Assembly: GCF_000280495.2 (NCBI RefSeq)
Contig: NZ_CP018016.1
Coordinates: 2,480,001-2,544,000 of the forward strand
DNA length: 64,000 bases
Direction: 5' to 3'
Origin: Kosakonia radicincitans DSM 16656
GTDB lineage: Bacteria > Pseudomonadota > Gammaproteobacteria > Enterobacterales > Enterobacteriaceae
Shown here: positions 40,707 to 50,092 of the stretch, one piece after another
Position numbering within the stretch: the stretch's first letter is position 1
Layout: every line of letters begins with the position of its first letter
Made by a program: the position numbers and the translations under genes
Notes under the pieces: generated by a model
What the model saw: the letters and a program-made list of their open reading frames with translations, nothing else
Databases searched by the model: none
What the model was told of the DNA's origin: nothing

Positions 40707-41000
40707 AAAAACCTTTTTGAACGGCTTAACAATAACGTTCTGGTACACGCCAGCGGCAACATAGGGATCGGCATCCGCCCAGGCTTTTGCCACCTCAAGC
40801 GATTCAAACTCTGCAATCACCGTTGAACCGGTAAAACCTGCGGCACCAGGGTCGTTACTGTCCACCGCTGGCATCGGTCCAGCAGTCAGCAAACGGCCTT
40901 CGTCACGCAGCAGCTGCAGTCGCGCCAGATGGGCAGGGCGCACGGATAAACGTTTCTCAAGCGAGTCAGCAACATCTTCAGCAAAAATCACATAAAGCAC
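40704..41000 (-). CDS. yciI: YciI family protein
   Basis: 98 residues with a ferredoxin-like YCII domain; RPAHLARLQ holds the conserved His (H24) and [14 protein letters not shown] the conserved Asp of the presumed active site. Biochemical role unresolved. Divergent from tonB, as in E. coli. Confidence 0.94.
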   Translation of the reverse strand: MLYVIFAEDVADSLEKRLSVRPAHLARLQLLRDEGRLLTAGPMPAVDSNDPGAAGFTGSTVIAEFESLEVAKAWADADPYVAAGVYQNVIVKPFKKVF

Positions 41001-41151
41001 GGGAAGAGCTCCTTACTTATCAGAAAGGCATACCGTATGTGAAAGGGAATGCGACTGCAATGTAAAGATGCACTGACATTAATATGCGTGTAAAAAGTGC
41101 GGTTTTTTACCCTATCAGAGAGAAAATAACCAGTGAATGCGATGGCTTGTT

Positions 41152-41170
41152 GAATATGATTGCTATTTGC
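41152..41170. promoter_or_regulatory. Possible Fur box at the tonB promoter
   Basis: GAATATGATTGCTATTTGC matches about 11 of 19 positions of the Fur consensus and overlaps the region where E. coli tonB is repressed by Fur. Weak by sequence; position supports it. Confidence 0.45.
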
Positions 41171-41217
41171 ATTTAAAATTGAGCCCTGGTTTTTTAACTG
41201 ACACGATTATGACTTCA

Positions 41218-41943
41218 ATGACCCTTGATTTACCTCGCCGCTTTCCCTGGCCGACGCTGTTGTCCGTCGGTATTCACGGAGCCGTCGTGGCGGGTCTGCT
41301 CTATACATCGGTACATCAGGTTGTTGAATTGCCCGCACCCGCACAGCCTATCTCTGTGACGATGGTAACGCCAGCTGAACTCGAACCGCCGCAGGTAGTG
41401 CAACCGCCACAACCTGTCGTCGAACCGGAACCAGAACCCGAACCGGAACCGGTAGTGGAGCCGCCGAAAGAAGCCCCGGTAGTGATTGAAAAGCCAAAAC
41501 CGAAACCTAAGCCGAAGCCAAAACCGAAACCGGAGAAAAAGGTCGAGCAGCCGAAGCCGGAGGTGAAACCGGCACAGTCGCGTCCGGCATCACCGTTTAA
41601 CAACAACGCGCCAGCGCGTCCGGTGGCTAATCCGACACCGTCGGCGTCCTCCACGCCAGCGCCGTCTGTGCCTGCTGGTCCCCGCGCGCTGAGTCGTAAC
41701 CAGCCGCAATATCCGGCGCGTGCGCAGGCGCTGCGTATTGAAGGTCGTGTGCGGGTGAAATTTGACGTTACGGCCGATGGCCGCGTCGAGAATGTTGAAG
41801 TTCTGTCTGCACAGCCAGCAAACATGTTCGAACGTGAAGTGAAAGCGGCTATGCGGAAATGGCGCTACGAAGCCGGTAAGCCCGGTTCAGGACTGATAGT
41901 TAATGTGGTATTCCGCCTGAATGGCGGGGCGTCAATGGAATAA
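41218..41943 (+). CDS. tonB: TonB, energy transducer to outer-membrane receptors
   Basis: 241 residues from the ATG at 41218 ([16 protein letters not shown], as in E. coli); another ATG at 41209 would add MTS. One N-terminal signal-anchor helix contacts ExbB/ExbD. A proline-rich rod follows, with an EP run ([10 protein letters not shown]) then a KP run ([14 protein letters not shown]). The C-terminal domain has the receptor-contact [11 protein letters not shown] and ends near [12 protein letters not shown]. Transfers proton-motive force to siderophore and B12 receptors. Confidence 0.96.
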   Translation: MTLDLPRRFPWPTLLSVGIHGAVVAGLLYTSVHQVVELPAPAQPISVTMVTPAELEPPQVVQPPQPVVEPEPEPEPEPVVEPPKEAPVVIEKPKPKPKPKPKPKPEKKVEQPKPEVKPAQSRPASPFNNNAPARPVANPTPSASSTPAPSVPAGPRALSRNQPQYPARAQALRIEGRVRVKFDVTADGRVENVEVLSAQPANMFEREVKAAMRKWRYEAGKPGSGLIVNVVFRLNGGASME

Positions 41944-41973
41944 GAAAAAGCCTCCGTCAGGAGGCTTTTTTTA
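41944..41973. terminator. Bidirectional terminator between tonB and yciA
   Basis: A-run, stem GCCTCC/GGAGGC (41950-41955, 41960-41965) with GTCA loop, seven Ts; works for both convergent genes. It overlaps the last codons of yciA. Confidence 0.9.
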
Positions 41974-42372
41974 TGACTGTTGCGGTAACGGGCGAGGTTT
42001 CCCTTCTTTATCAACCGCGACATAGATAAACAGCGCCTCGGTGGCTTTGTAACGCTGGCCAATGGGCTCAGAAGAGACTTTTTTTACCCACACTTCCATA
42101 TTGATACTGACGGAAGTATTCCCGCGTTTCACGCAGCGCGCATAGCAGCACACCACGTCGCCGACGGCAACCGGCCGGAGGAAGGTCATGCCATCCACCC
42201 GCACGGTGACCACGCGTCCGTGCGCAATCTCTTTTGCCAGGATTGCGCCCCCCATATCCATTTGTGACATCAACCAGCCGCCGAAGATATCTCCGTTAGC
42301 ATTGGTATCTGCTGGCATTGCTAATGTGCGTAAAACAAGTTCTCCCTGAGGAGTTTCCTGAATGGTGGTCAT
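41971..42372 (-). CDS. yciA: Acyl-CoA thioesterase YciA
   Basis: 133 residues, hotdog fold. NANGDIFGGWLMSQMDMGGA contains the active-site Asp and substrate loop of YciA-type thioesterases, which hydrolyse a broad range of acyl-CoAs. First ATG at 42372 with suitable upstream sequence. Followed by yciB and yciC in reverse order upstream. Confidence 0.95.
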   Translation of the reverse strand: MTTIQETPQGELVLRTLAMPADTNANGDIFGGWLMSQMDMGGAILAKEIAHGRVVTVRVDGMTFLRPVAVGDVVCCYARCVKRGNTSVSINMEVWVKKVSSEPIGQRYKATEALFIYVAVDKEGKPRPLPQQS

Positions 42373-42470
42373 TATTATCTCTTCTGTGATGAGGGATTTC
42401 TGGCGCGATGCTACTACGAATACGGGGCGTTCGGGAAGAAAAAAGCCAGGCGCTGGCCTGGCTTCAGTTT

Positions 42471-43013
42471 TCAGGAATTATCATCCTGCTGCGGCATATG
42501 GCGGTAGATGTAAATACCGCTGAGCACGGTAAACACCAGCGTCAGAATCGTCAGGCCAAACACTTTGAAATTGACCCAAACATCAAACGGCAGCCAGAAA
42601 GCAATGTAGATATTCGCCAGCCCGCAAACGATAAAGAATAGTGCCCAGGCGATGTTCAGCCGTGACCAGACGGCTGCGGGCAGCGTCAGCTCTTTCCCGA
42701 GCATGCTCTGGATCAGGGTTTTCTTCATCACCCACTGGCTGAACAACAGCGCGACAGCAAACAAACCGTAAATCACCGTTACTTTCCACTTAATAAACTC
42801 AACGTCGTGGAATTTGATGGTTAATCCGCCAAACACGGCAACCAGCACAAACGTGATTAACGCTACTTTTTCCACTTTGCGGTAACGGATCCAGCAATAA
42901 ATCAGCACGATGGCTGAGGCGATAATCAATACTTTGGTCGCGGCGAAAATATCGTAAAGTTTGTAAACTGCGAAAAAGAGCGCCAGCGGAAGAAAATCAA
43001 GAAACTGCTTCAT
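42471..43013 (-). CDS. yciB: Inner-membrane septation protein YciB (IspA-type)
   Basis: 180 residues with five helices, beginning [22 protein letters not shown]. coli YciB interacts with elongation and division proteins and the envelope-shape factor DcrB. Start set at 43013 to match the family; a longer frame adds 16 residues of poor quality. Downstream of yciC with 51 bp between. Confidence 0.95.
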   Translation of the reverse strand: MKQFLDFLPLALFFAVYKLYDIFAATKVLIIASAIVLIYCWIRYRKVEKVALITFVLVAVFGGLTIKFHDVEFIKWKVTVIYGLFAVALLFSQWVMKKTLIQSMLGKELTLPAAVWSRLNIAWALFFIVCGLANIYIAFWLPFDVWVNFKVFGLTILTLVFTVLSGIYIYRHMPQQDDNS

Positions 43014-43064
43014 TCTACGATTCCATAAACAGGGGCAACCCTGAGCGGGCTGCCGGAACAATCA

Positions 43065-43805
43065 TTAGCGCATCAGCATATAGAGGCGGAACAGATAAAT
43101 AAGCAGCGCCGCCGAGATCAAATTGCTGATTGTATTCGCGATAACTGCGCCTACTTCCGGGGTGAAAACCGCGAAATTGTGCGCGAACATTAACAGAACT
43201 GTTTTTGCCAGCAGCCAGCTTATGACCGCCGGAGCTACCAGACGCATATTGCGCCAGCTCAGACGCATACTGCTGCGCATGGCGGCGAAAATCCCCACTT
43301 TATCCTGTACCAGCATGACGGGGGCGAAGGAGAGCAGAATAGCCAGAATCACGCCCGGAACAATGATAAACATGATGCCGATCTGCACCATAAAGGTGGT
43401 CAACAGGATCAATAAAAACAGCTTTGGCAGCACCGGCGCGCTGGCACCAATCGCGCGCAGCGCACTGACGCGTTGACCGGCTGAAACCATCTGGATCAGC
43501 AGCAAAACGCCGCCTGCCAGAATCGCGTTGCCGATAAGCCCGGAGAAGGTCGATGCTGCCGAGGCGCGCAGCAGCACCTGCTGTTGCTCTGGCGTCATGT
43601 TTTGCACCAGTTCAAACAAGCCGACGCTGCCCGCCAGGTTATCCCCTTGCGTTAAAATGGAGAGTTGTTCGTCAGTGGGTGAAAACGCGTGCCCAATGAC
43701 TGCGGTGATAAATGCGCACAGCAGCGCAATCAGCAAAATGGTAATCAACTGATTACGAAAAAAATTCCCCGTGTCACGGTAAACGGACTTCGCCGTGATA
43801 GACAT
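43065..43805 (-). CDS. yciC: UPF0259 inner-membrane protein YciC
   Basis: 246 residues, six or so helices (E. coli 247). Starts [20 protein letters not shown]. Function unknown; clustered with yciB and yciA in the envelope gene block. Confidence 0.94.
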   Translation of the reverse strand: MSITAKSVYRDTGNFFRNQLITILLIALLCAFITAVIGHAFSPTDEQLSILTQGDNLAGSVGLFELVQNMTPEQQQVLLRASAASTFSGLIGNAILAGGVLLLIQMVSAGQRVSALRAIGASAPVLPKLFLLILLTTFMVQIGIMFIIVPGVILAILLSFAPVMLVQDKVGIFAAMRSSMRLSWRNMRLVAPAVISWLLAKTVLLMFAHNFAVFTPEVGAVIANTISNLISAALLIYLFRLYMLMR

Positions 43806-43829
43806 GCACTCTCCTTGAGTATTGCGGTA

Positions 43830-44234
43830 TCAAATTGTCGGCGATTGTACCCCGAATAGTGGCTCAGTGGCAGCATCATGGCTTGTATGGAAAAGCATAT
43901 CTTTGTAAAGAGGCGCTAATCCGTAACGTGCGCGGGCGCGATCGCAGGCTTCATTCACTTCGCCATTCTCGCCAGACATCGCAAATTCCCGGCAAGGTGA
44001 TGGTCTTCCTTCATAGATACTGCAACGGGCCGATTCGCCGGGGGTCCCCTCCAGCGCCACGCAGCGGCTCTGTTTCTGATTAGTGCCGCTCATACAGCGT
44101 AAAAAGGGGGTTAGTGGCTCTGTAAGTTGAGCCGGGACAGGGCCGCCAGCGTCATCCGCTTCAGCCCAGTAAAAAGAGACACGAAAATACGCACAACATG
44201 CTCCGCACGACATGCACGGATTGAGATCGCTCAT
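43830..44234 (-). CDS. YkgJ-family cysteine-cluster protein
   Basis: 134 residues with nine cysteines: PCMSCGACC at the N-terminus, then single cysteines, and [14 protein letters not shown], the CxIYexRPxxCR pattern of Fe-S or zinc-binding YkgJ proteins. Cytosolic. Metal and function unknown. The ATG at 44234 has AGGTG upstream. Lies before yciC on the same strand. Confidence 0.85.
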   Translation of the reverse strand: MSDLNPCMSCGACCAYFRVSFYWAEADDAGGPVPAQLTEPLTPFLRCMSGTNQKQSRCVALEGTPGESARCSIYEGRPSPCREFAMSGENGEVNEACDRARARYGLAPLYKDMLFHTSHDAATEPLFGVQSPTI

Positions 44235-44396
44235 AGCACACCTGCACTTCACAACGTATCAAGACGAATTGTCAGGCCACTAAATTATCTCTGCGCTTAC
44301 TGGCGTACAAGATGGCTAAGGTGGAAAATTTTCATGCCTGAAAAAGTGAAAATTGATTTAAATACAAAAATTAAGGGGGTGGCATGAGGATGAAAA

Positions 44397-44410
44397 TTAA
44401 CTCAGATCAA
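44397..44410. promoter_or_regulatory. Possible FNR site upstream of ompW
   Basis: TTAACTCAGATCAA has a perfect right half-site (ATCAA) and a weak left half against the FNR consensus. ompW of E. coli is FNR-activated from this area. Confidence 0.45.
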
Positions 44411-44513
44411 TGAATGTTAAATTATGGGATTAAGTGTGATCTGGGTTGGATCACTTTGTACTCAGTTATGGGTATATTCACGTCGCGATAAAAACCACAA
44501 TTACGGAGTGGAT

Positions 44514-45149
44514 ATGAAAAAATTAGCTGTGGCAGCATTAGTCCTGAGTTCGCTTTCCGGCGGCGCGTATGCGCATGACGCGGGCGAATTCTTTATTCGT
44601 GCCGGTTCCGCGACTGTCCGTCCAACGGCAGGTTCGGATAATGTTCTGGGTAGTCTTGGTAGTTTTAATGTCAGCAATAACACCCAGTTGGGTGTGACGA
44701 TGACATGGATGGCAACGGACAATGTGGGTATTGAACTGCTGGCTGCGACGCCGTTCCGCCACCGCGTAGGCACTGGCCCTACGGGCGATATCGCAACCGT
44801 GCATCATTTGCCGCCTTCGCTGATGGCGCAGTGGTACTTTGGTGATCCGAAAAGCAAATTCCGTCCGTATATTGGCGCGGGTATCAACTACACCACTTTC
44901 TTTGACGAAAAATTTAACGACACCGGTAAAGCAGCCGGGCTTTCCGATCTGAGCCTGAAAGATTCATGGGGCGCGGCAGGGCAAGTAGGGCTGGACTATC
45001 TGATCAATAGCAACTGGTTAATCAACATGTCGGTCTGGTATATGGATATTGATACGGATGTGCGTTTCAAGGCCAATGGCGCTCAGCAGAGTGTCAGCAC
45101 TCGCCTGGATCCGTGGGTATTTATGTTCTCTGCGGGTTATCGTTTTTGA
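44514..45149 (+). CDS. ompW: Outer-membrane protein OmpW
   Basis: 211 residues. Signal peptide MKKLAVAALVLSSLSGGAYA cut before HDAGEFF, then an eight-stranded barrel with a hydrophobic channel, ending in the OMP signature ...FMFSAGYRF with terminal Phe. Linked to transport of small hydrophobic compounds, colicin S4 and stress. GGAG before the ATG at 44514. Confidence 0.96.
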   Translation: MKKLAVAALVLSSLSGGAYAHDAGEFFIRAGSATVRPTAGSDNVLGSLGSFNVSNNTQLGVTMTWMATDNVGIELLAATPFRHRVGTGPTGDIATVHHLPPSLMAQWYFGDPKSKFRPYIGAGINYTTFFDEKFNDTGKAAGLSDLSLKDSWGAAGQVGLDYLINSNWLINMSVWYMDIDTDVRFKANGAQQSVSTRLDPWVFMFSAGYRF

Positions 45150-45157
45150 GTCCGGCT

Positions 45158-45187
45158 GGAAACTGGCCCAGCTTGCGGCCAGTTTCC
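45158..45187. terminator. Hairpin between ompW and the ClC gene
   Basis: 11-bp perfect stem GGAAACTGGCC/GGCCAGTTTCC with eight-base loop, just after the ompW stop; only a short T-rich stretch follows, so termination may be partial. Confidence 0.6.
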
Positions 45188-45261
45188 CCGTTTATCTCTG
45201 CGTTCGTGGCTTTTACACCGCCAAATCCATTTAATCACTGCACGGTAATTAGTCGTCGGGA

Positions 45262-46500
45262 TCACTCCACGTAGCGGCAGGTCATATACGCGCCAGCCAC
45301 GCACAAGGTGAGAGGGACAAAAAAGCTGAAGTCCATGCCGGTAAATTCCATCAGCAGGACAATGGCGGTCAGCGGCATCTGCATGGATGACGCCAGAAAC
45401 GCGGCACCGCCGGTGAGAGCAAATTCTCCCATACTGCCCCCAGGGAAGAAGGGGCCGACAAGTAGATACATCAGCGCGCCCAGCAGTGCGCCAATCGCCA
45501 GGCCGGGCGTCAGCAGGCCGCCCTCCGCGCCGCCGCGTAGCACCATCCAGATACTCACTACTTTCAGGCCAATCAGCATGGCGGCCAGCGGCAGAGTGAC
45601 ACCGCCGCCAAAACTGAGCTGCACCGGCCCGCGGCCGTTGCCCGGCAGTTGCGGAAACCAGATGGAGAACAAACCGAGGCAGGCAAAGGCGAGTAAACAG
45701 AATAGCGGCATCTGCCAGTTGCTTTTCACCTGGCCGCGCGCTTGTCGCGTCATGCGGCGAAACTGGCAAGCGGCATAACCGAACAGCGGGCCGGAGAGCG
45801 CCGCCCAAACGATTAATGACACTGGTGCAGGTGGCGCAATAAATTGGTACTGACGTTCGTTGCCCAGCACCAGAGAGGCGACAAACGCCGCCAGCGCGGA
45901 ACTGACCGTTGCGGCAATCACCGCATCCCAGGCGATGGTCACCAGCAACACTTCCAGCGTGAAAATCGCACCGGCCAGCGGGACGTTATAAACCGCAGCC
46001 AGCCCGGCTCCTGCACCACAGGCGATCACCATCCGGGTTTCCTGTGCATTGAGGCCGCTACGCCGGGCAATGTTGCCGCCAAACAGCGCGCCCACTTCTC
46101 GCGGCGCGCTTTCACGTCCCAGCGGCGAGCCCATCGCCACCGTCACCACCTGTAAAAGGGCATGGCAGATTGTGGTACCCGCTGGCATCTGGCGACCCTT
46201 TTCGCCGAGCGCCGCCGTAACGCTTACCCGGGGCTTACCATATCTCGCCAGCAACCACCAGCCGCAGCCGGCAATTGCACCGGCACCGGTCAGTGCGGCA
46301 AAACGGCGCAGGTTACTGGCATCGGTAACGCCTTGCAGAAACGGCGCGCCGCCAATCAGTGATTGCTGACTGTAACCAAACACCAGATGCTGGATTTCAT
46401 GCAGCAGTAGCGCAATTAGCATGCCTGACGCGCCGGAAAGCAGGCCAGTCAGCAGCAGCGCTATCCAGCGCCGCGGCCAGGGGGAAGGTGTGTCACTCAT
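45262..46500 (-). CDS. ClC-family chloride channel/transporter (ClcB-like)
   Basis: 412 residues with many helices. ClC landmarks: MGSPLGRESAPREVGA (the GREGP-type motif, with the gating Glu kept in GRE), GLAAVYNVPLAGAIF, and GGLLTPGLAIGALLG (the GxFxP site). The Glu suggests a Cl-/H+ exchanger rather than a plain channel. Start at 46500 (MSDTPSPWPRRW); an upstream ATG in the same frame is not supported. The E. coli yciEFG genes normally found near here are absent. Confidence 0.86.
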   Translation of the reverse strand: MSDTPSPWPRRWIALLLTGLLSGASGMLIALLLHEIQHLVFGYSQQSLIGGAPFLQGVTDASNLRRFAALTGAGAIAGCGWWLLARYGKPRVSVTAALGEKGRQMPAGTTICHALLQVVTVAMGSPLGRESAPREVGALFGGNIARRSGLNAQETRMVIACGAGAGLAAVYNVPLAGAIFTLEVLLVTIAWDAVIAATVSSALAAFVASLVLGNERQYQFIAPPAPVSLIVWAALSGPLFGYAACQFRRMTRQARGQVKSNWQMPLFCLLAFACLGLFSIWFPQLPGNGRGPVQLSFGGGVTLPLAAMLIGLKVVSIWMVLRGGAEGGLLTPGLAIGALLGALMYLLVGPFFPGGSMGEFALTGGAAFLASSMQMPLTAIVLLMEFTGMDFSFFVPLTLCVAGAYMTCRYVE

Positions 46501-46576
46501 CGATTCACTCTCTGTATAACCAGCGTCACGGTCATTATTCCACAGAAAATATGAACCTTTTAACAATGGGTTACCA

Positions 46577-47515
46577 TTAGCTGATAACAAAAACGGTTCT
46601 TTTCTGGCTGTCATCACGCAGCCAGGCAGTTTCAACGTCACTCAGAGGCGCAGGCGTAGTGGCAATACGCAGTTGCGCCGGTAGCGCCACGGCGAACATC
46701 TCTGCGGTAGCTTGCAGCAGCTGAGGTAACGATAAACTACCGATGCCGCTGCCCATCAACTGGATCGGCGCTGCGCGCAGCCAGGCGCCGGACAAACGGA
46801 TATCCTGCCCGGAAAGCGCACCCACCTGAACAAAGCGGGTTGGCGATTTTGCCTTCGCGGCGGCGGTGAGGATCAGTTCTGCGCTACTACCCCACAAATA
46901 ATCCACCACCACATCGACAGGAGTCGCGAAGGCGCCAGCGAATTGCTGGCGCAGCGCTTCGCTCTCATCCGTCAGATTGATCGCGTGATCTGCGCCAAGA
47001 CTGTGCAAAACGGCGGCGTTACGCCCGGTGACGATAATTTTCCCCGCGCCGAGGTAGCGGGCAATCTGCACCGCAAGTTGTCCGGCGCTGCCTGTTGCGC
47101 CATTGATCAACACCGTTTCACCGCGACGGAGGCCCGCGCGGCTTACCAGTGCGGCCCAGGCTGACATGCCCGGATTTGCCATCGCCGCGGCACTGATGCT
47201 GTCCAGCCCATCCACCAGAGGGATGCAGTGCTGTTCCGCAACTGGCGCAAACTCTGCCATGCTGCCCCATGGCGCGCGCGGAAAAGCAAACCAGACACGC
47301 TGGCCATCTGGTCGTGTGCCGACGCCATCAATACCCGGCACAAAGGGTAGCGCACCATCAAAACTGTAATGCTGGCCTGATGCGCGGCTTTTCACCACAT
47401 GACTTATCGCGGCGGCGTTAACGGTGATCAGACACTCGCCCTGTCGGGCTTCAGGCATGGCGAAGCTGGCATAACTTGGGGGCTGGTTGGTCTGGTGGAC
47501 AATGGCTGCGTACAT
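46577..47515 (-). CDS. Zinc-independent MDR-family oxidoreductase (quinone-oxidoreductase-like)
   Basis: 312 residues. GroES-like N-terminal domain, then a Rossmann NAD(P) domain with GATGSAGQLAVQIARYLGAG at about residue 137. The usual zinc ligands are not apparent, as in quinone oxidoreductases. GGAGA before the ATG at 47515. Divergent from a MarR-type gene 74 bp away and very probably its target. Confidence 0.86.
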   Translation of the reverse strand: MYAAIVHQTNQPPSYASFAMPEARQGECLITVNAAAISHVVKSRASGQHYSFDGALPFVPGIDGVGTRPDGQRVWFAFPRAPWGSMAEFAPVAEQHCIPLVDGLDSISAAAMANPGMSAWAALVSRAGLRRGETVLINGATGSAGQLAVQIARYLGAGKIIVTGRNAAVLHSLGADHAINLTDESEALRQQFAGAFATPVDVVVDYLWGSSAELILTAAAKAKSPTRFVQVGALSGQDIRLSGAWLRAAPIQLMGSGIGSLSLPQLLQATAEMFAVALPAQLRIATTPAPLSDVETAWLRDDSQKRTVFVIS

Positions 47516-47536
47516 AGAATTCTCTCCGTCAGGGTT

Positions 47537-47606
47537 TATGTGTAAAATGCACATATTGAGATTGCCACTCTACACCATCAGGAATTTATATGCAAAATGC
47601 ACATAT
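47537..47606. promoter_or_regulatory. Paired 19-bp palindromic operators in the oxidoreductase/marR intergenic region
   Basis: TATGTGTAAAATGCACATA (47537-47555) and ATATGCAAAATGCACATAT (47588-47606) share the core AAAATGCACATA and are both inverted repeats. Their centres are 51 bp apart, close to five helical turns. The second one covers the start codon of the MarR gene, so binding would also block its own expression. Inferred MarR operators. Confidence 0.7.
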
Positions 47607-48057
47607 TAATTATGACATCGATGACTTCCATCGCGCGTTACTCACTATTATTGGCGTGATGAATCATCCGTTACGTGATATGGCGCTGATGCGCGCGGCA
47701 GATATCACCCTTGATCAGGTATTGTTTCCGCTGCTGGTGACGGTTGAACGTTTTGGCCCCATTGGCGTGGTTGAACTGGCTAACCGTGTCGGACGGGATT
47801 ACACCACGGTAAGCCGCCAGGTGAAAAAACTGGAGCAGGCCGGGCTGGTGGTGAAAAAAAGTCAGCCGCAGGACAAACGGGTGAGCGAACTCACCATCAG
47901 CGAAGAGGGCAAAGCGATGACAATGAAAATTGATGCAGCGCGGCAGCGGCTGATGAATGCGACATTCGACGGCTGGGAACCCGATGATGTTCAGTCGCTG
48001 TTCCGGCTGGTCCAGAAGTATGCGCAGACACTACTGAAGCAAGAAGAAGCCGCCTGA
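47590..48057 (+). CDS. MarR-family transcriptional regulator
   Basis: 155 residues. Winged helix around residues 50-110: GVVELANRVGRDYTTVSRQVKKLEQ, then GLVVKKSQPQDKRVSELTISEEG. MarR proteins usually repress a divergent gene and release on binding a small phenolic or oxidant. The start codon is inside one of the two likely operators. Its 3' end overlaps the trp terminator hairpin. Confidence 0.88.
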   Translation: MQNAHINYDIDDFHRALLTIIGVMNHPLRDMALMRAADITLDQVLFPLLVTVERFGPIGVVELANRVGRDYTTVSRQVKKLEQAGLVVKKSQPQDKRVSELTISEEGKAMTMKIDAARQRLMNATFDGWEPDDVQSLFRLVQKYAQTLLKQEEAA

Positions 48058-48070
48058 GCGAACAGGCGGC
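48040..48070 (-). terminator. trp operon terminator
   Basis: On the minus strand, stem GCCGCCTG/CAGGCGGC (48049-48056, 48063-48070) followed by a T-rich tail; begins just after the trpA stop and overlaps the last codons of the MarR gene on the other strand. Confidence 0.65.
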
Positions 48071-48077
48071 AACAGAA

Positions 48078-48887
48078 TTAACGCGGCAGCGTAGCGGCTT
48101 TCAGACTCTGAACAAACTCTTTCAGCTCAGCCAGCATCGCTGTAGGGTTTTGCAGATTTTTTTCGATGATTTTGACAATCGCCGAGCCGGAAATCGCGCC
48201 CGCTGCGCCTGCGTTCACCGCAGCGGCAACCTGATCCGGCGCAGAGATACCAAAGCCCTGCAACGGCGGCGCAGCGTGGTATTCCTTCAGTTTTTCCACC
48301 AGGTGATGCAACGGCAGCGCCGCACGGTTTTCCGCACCGGTTACGCCAGCCCGCGACAGCAGATAGGTATAACCGCGGCCATAAGAGGCAATCTGGCGCA
48401 GTAGTTCATCATCGGCATTCGGCGGGCAGATAAAGATTGGCGCAACATTGTGGCGCATCGCCGCCTGACGGAAGGGGGCAGACTCTTCAATGGGCACATC
48501 GGCCACCAGCACGGAATCGACACCGACTTTTTCGCATTTGGCATAAAACTCATCAATGCCGCCGCTGAACACCAGGTTGGCGTACATCAGCAGGCCAATT
48601 GGAATGGTCGGATGCTTCTGACGGATAGTTGCCAGTATTTCAAAGCACTGAGTCGGCGTAACGCCTGCGGCGAAAGCGCGCAGCGTCGCGCTCTGGATCG
48701 TCGGGCCGTCGGCCAGCGGATCGGAGAAGGGGATCCCCAGTTCCAGCGCGTCCGCGCCAGCTTCGATCAGCGTATCGATAATTTTCAGCGACTGTTCCGG
48801 CGACGGATCGCCCAGCGTAACGAAGGGAACGAAAGCGCCTTCTTTCCGGTCGGCGAGCCGTTTAAACAGGTTGTCGTAGCGTTCCAT
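48078..48887 (-). CDS. trpA: Tryptophan synthase alpha subunit
   Basis: 269 residues, TIM barrel; splits indole-3-glycerol phosphate to indole and glyceraldehyde-3-phosphate. Active-site Glu in [18 protein letters not shown] (E49) and Asp60 are present. Overlaps trpB by one base. Confidence 0.97.
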   Translation of the reverse strand: MERYDNLFKRLADRKEGAFVPFVTLGDPSPEQSLKIIDTLIEAGADALELGIPFSDPLADGPTIQSATLRAFAAGVTPTQCFEILATIRQKHPTIPIGLLMYANLVFSGGIDEFYAKCEKVGVDSVLVADVPIEESAPFRQAAMRHNVAPIFICPPNADDELLRQIASYGRGYTYLLSRAGVTGAENRAALPLHHLVEKLKEYHAAPPLQGFGISAPDQVAAAVNAGAAGAISGSAIVKIIEKNLQNPTAMLAELKEFVQSLKAATLPR

Positions 48888-50080
48888 CAGATTTCCCCTC
48901 GCGCTTTCAGGATGTCATGTACGGTGAAGATGTCTTTATCGCCGCGGCCGGAGAGGTTAACCACCAGCAGCTGCTCTTTATCCGGGTTTTCGCGCATCAT
49001 TTTCAGCGCATGGGCGAGGGCGTGCGAAGATTCCAGCGCCGGAATAATCCCTTCATGGCGGCTCAGCACCTGGAAAGCGTCCAGCGCTTCGTCGTCAGTA
49101 ATCGACACATAATCAGCGCGACCAATGCTGTTGAGATACGCATGTTGCGGCCCGACAGACGGGAAATCCAGCCCGGCGGAGATGGAGTAAGACTCTTCAA
49201 TCTGGCCTTCATCGGTCTGCATCATCGGCGATTTCATGCCGAAATAGATACCCACGCGGCCGTGCTTCAGCGGCGCGCCATGTTCGCCGGTTTCAATACC
49301 GTGACCGGCCGGTTCAACGCCAATCAGACCAACGCTGGTTTCATCGATAAAATCGGCAAACATGCCAATAGCATTTGAGCCGCCGCCGACGCAGGCAATC
49401 ACGGCATCCGGCAGGCGTCCCTCTTTTTCGAGGATCTGCGCTTTGGTCTCTTCGCCGATCATGCGCTGGAATTCACGCACAATGGTCGGGAACGGGTGTG
49501 GGCCAGCGGCAGTACCGAGCATATAGTGCGCGGTTTCGTAGCTGCCGGACCAGTCGCGCAGCGCTTCATTACAGGCGTCTTTCAGCGTGGCGGAGCCGCT
49601 GTGTACCGGGATCACTTCTGCACCCATCAGACGCATACGGAAGACGTTCGGCGACTGGCGCTCAACATCTTTTGCGCCCATATAGATGCGGCACTTCAGA
49701 CCGAGCAGAGCACTGGCAAGCGCCGATGCAACACCATGTTGCCCCGCGCCAGTTTCTGCAATGATTTCGGTTTTGCCCATCCGTTTTGCCAGCAGCGCCT
49801 GACCGAGAACCTGGTTGGTTTTGTGCGCGCCGCCGTGCAGCAGATCTTCACGTTTCAGGTACAGCGTGGTGCGGGTACCGGCAGTCAGGTTCTGGCATTT
49901 CGTCAGCGCAGTCGGACGTCCGGCGTAGTTTTTCAGCAGATCGTTAAACTGGCGCTGAAAATCCGCATCGCTCTGGGCGCTGACAAACGCTTCTTCCAGT
50001 TGGCGCAGCGCGGGCATCAGGATCTGTGGAACAAACATGCCGCCAAACTCGCCAAACCATGGGTTCAATAGTGTTGTCAT
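48887..50080 (-). CDS. trpB: Tryptophan synthase beta subunit
   Basis: 397 residues, PLP enzyme joining indole and serine. PLP lysine is in [11 protein letters not shown]; phosphate-binding GGGSNAIG near 230. Forms the alpha2beta2 complex with TrpA, channelling indole. Confidence 0.98.
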   Translation of the reverse strand: MTTLLNPWFGEFGGMFVPQILMPALRQLEEAFVSAQSDADFQRQFNDLLKNYAGRPTALTKCQNLTAGTRTTLYLKREDLLHGGAHKTNQVLGQALLAKRMGKTEIIAETGAGQHGVASALASALLGLKCRIYMGAKDVERQSPNVFRMRLMGAEVIPVHSGSATLKDACNEALRDWSGSYETAHYMLGTAAGPHPFPTIVREFQRMIGEETKAQILEKEGRLPDAVIACVGGGSNAIGMFADFIDETSVGLIGVEPAGHGIETGEHGAPLKHGRVGIYFGMKSPMMQTDEGQIEESYSISAGLDFPSVGPQHAYLNSIGRADYVSITDDEALDAFQVLSRHEGIIPALESSHALAHALKMMRENPDKEQLLVVNLSGRGDKDIFTVHDILKARGEI

Positions 50081-50092
50081 TCTCTTCTTTCC

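Noticed and set aside
41316..41825. Glycine/serine-rich frame opposite tonB
   Set aside because: It is the reverse of the EP/KP repeats of tonB and of the Pro-rich rod; low-complexity artefact.
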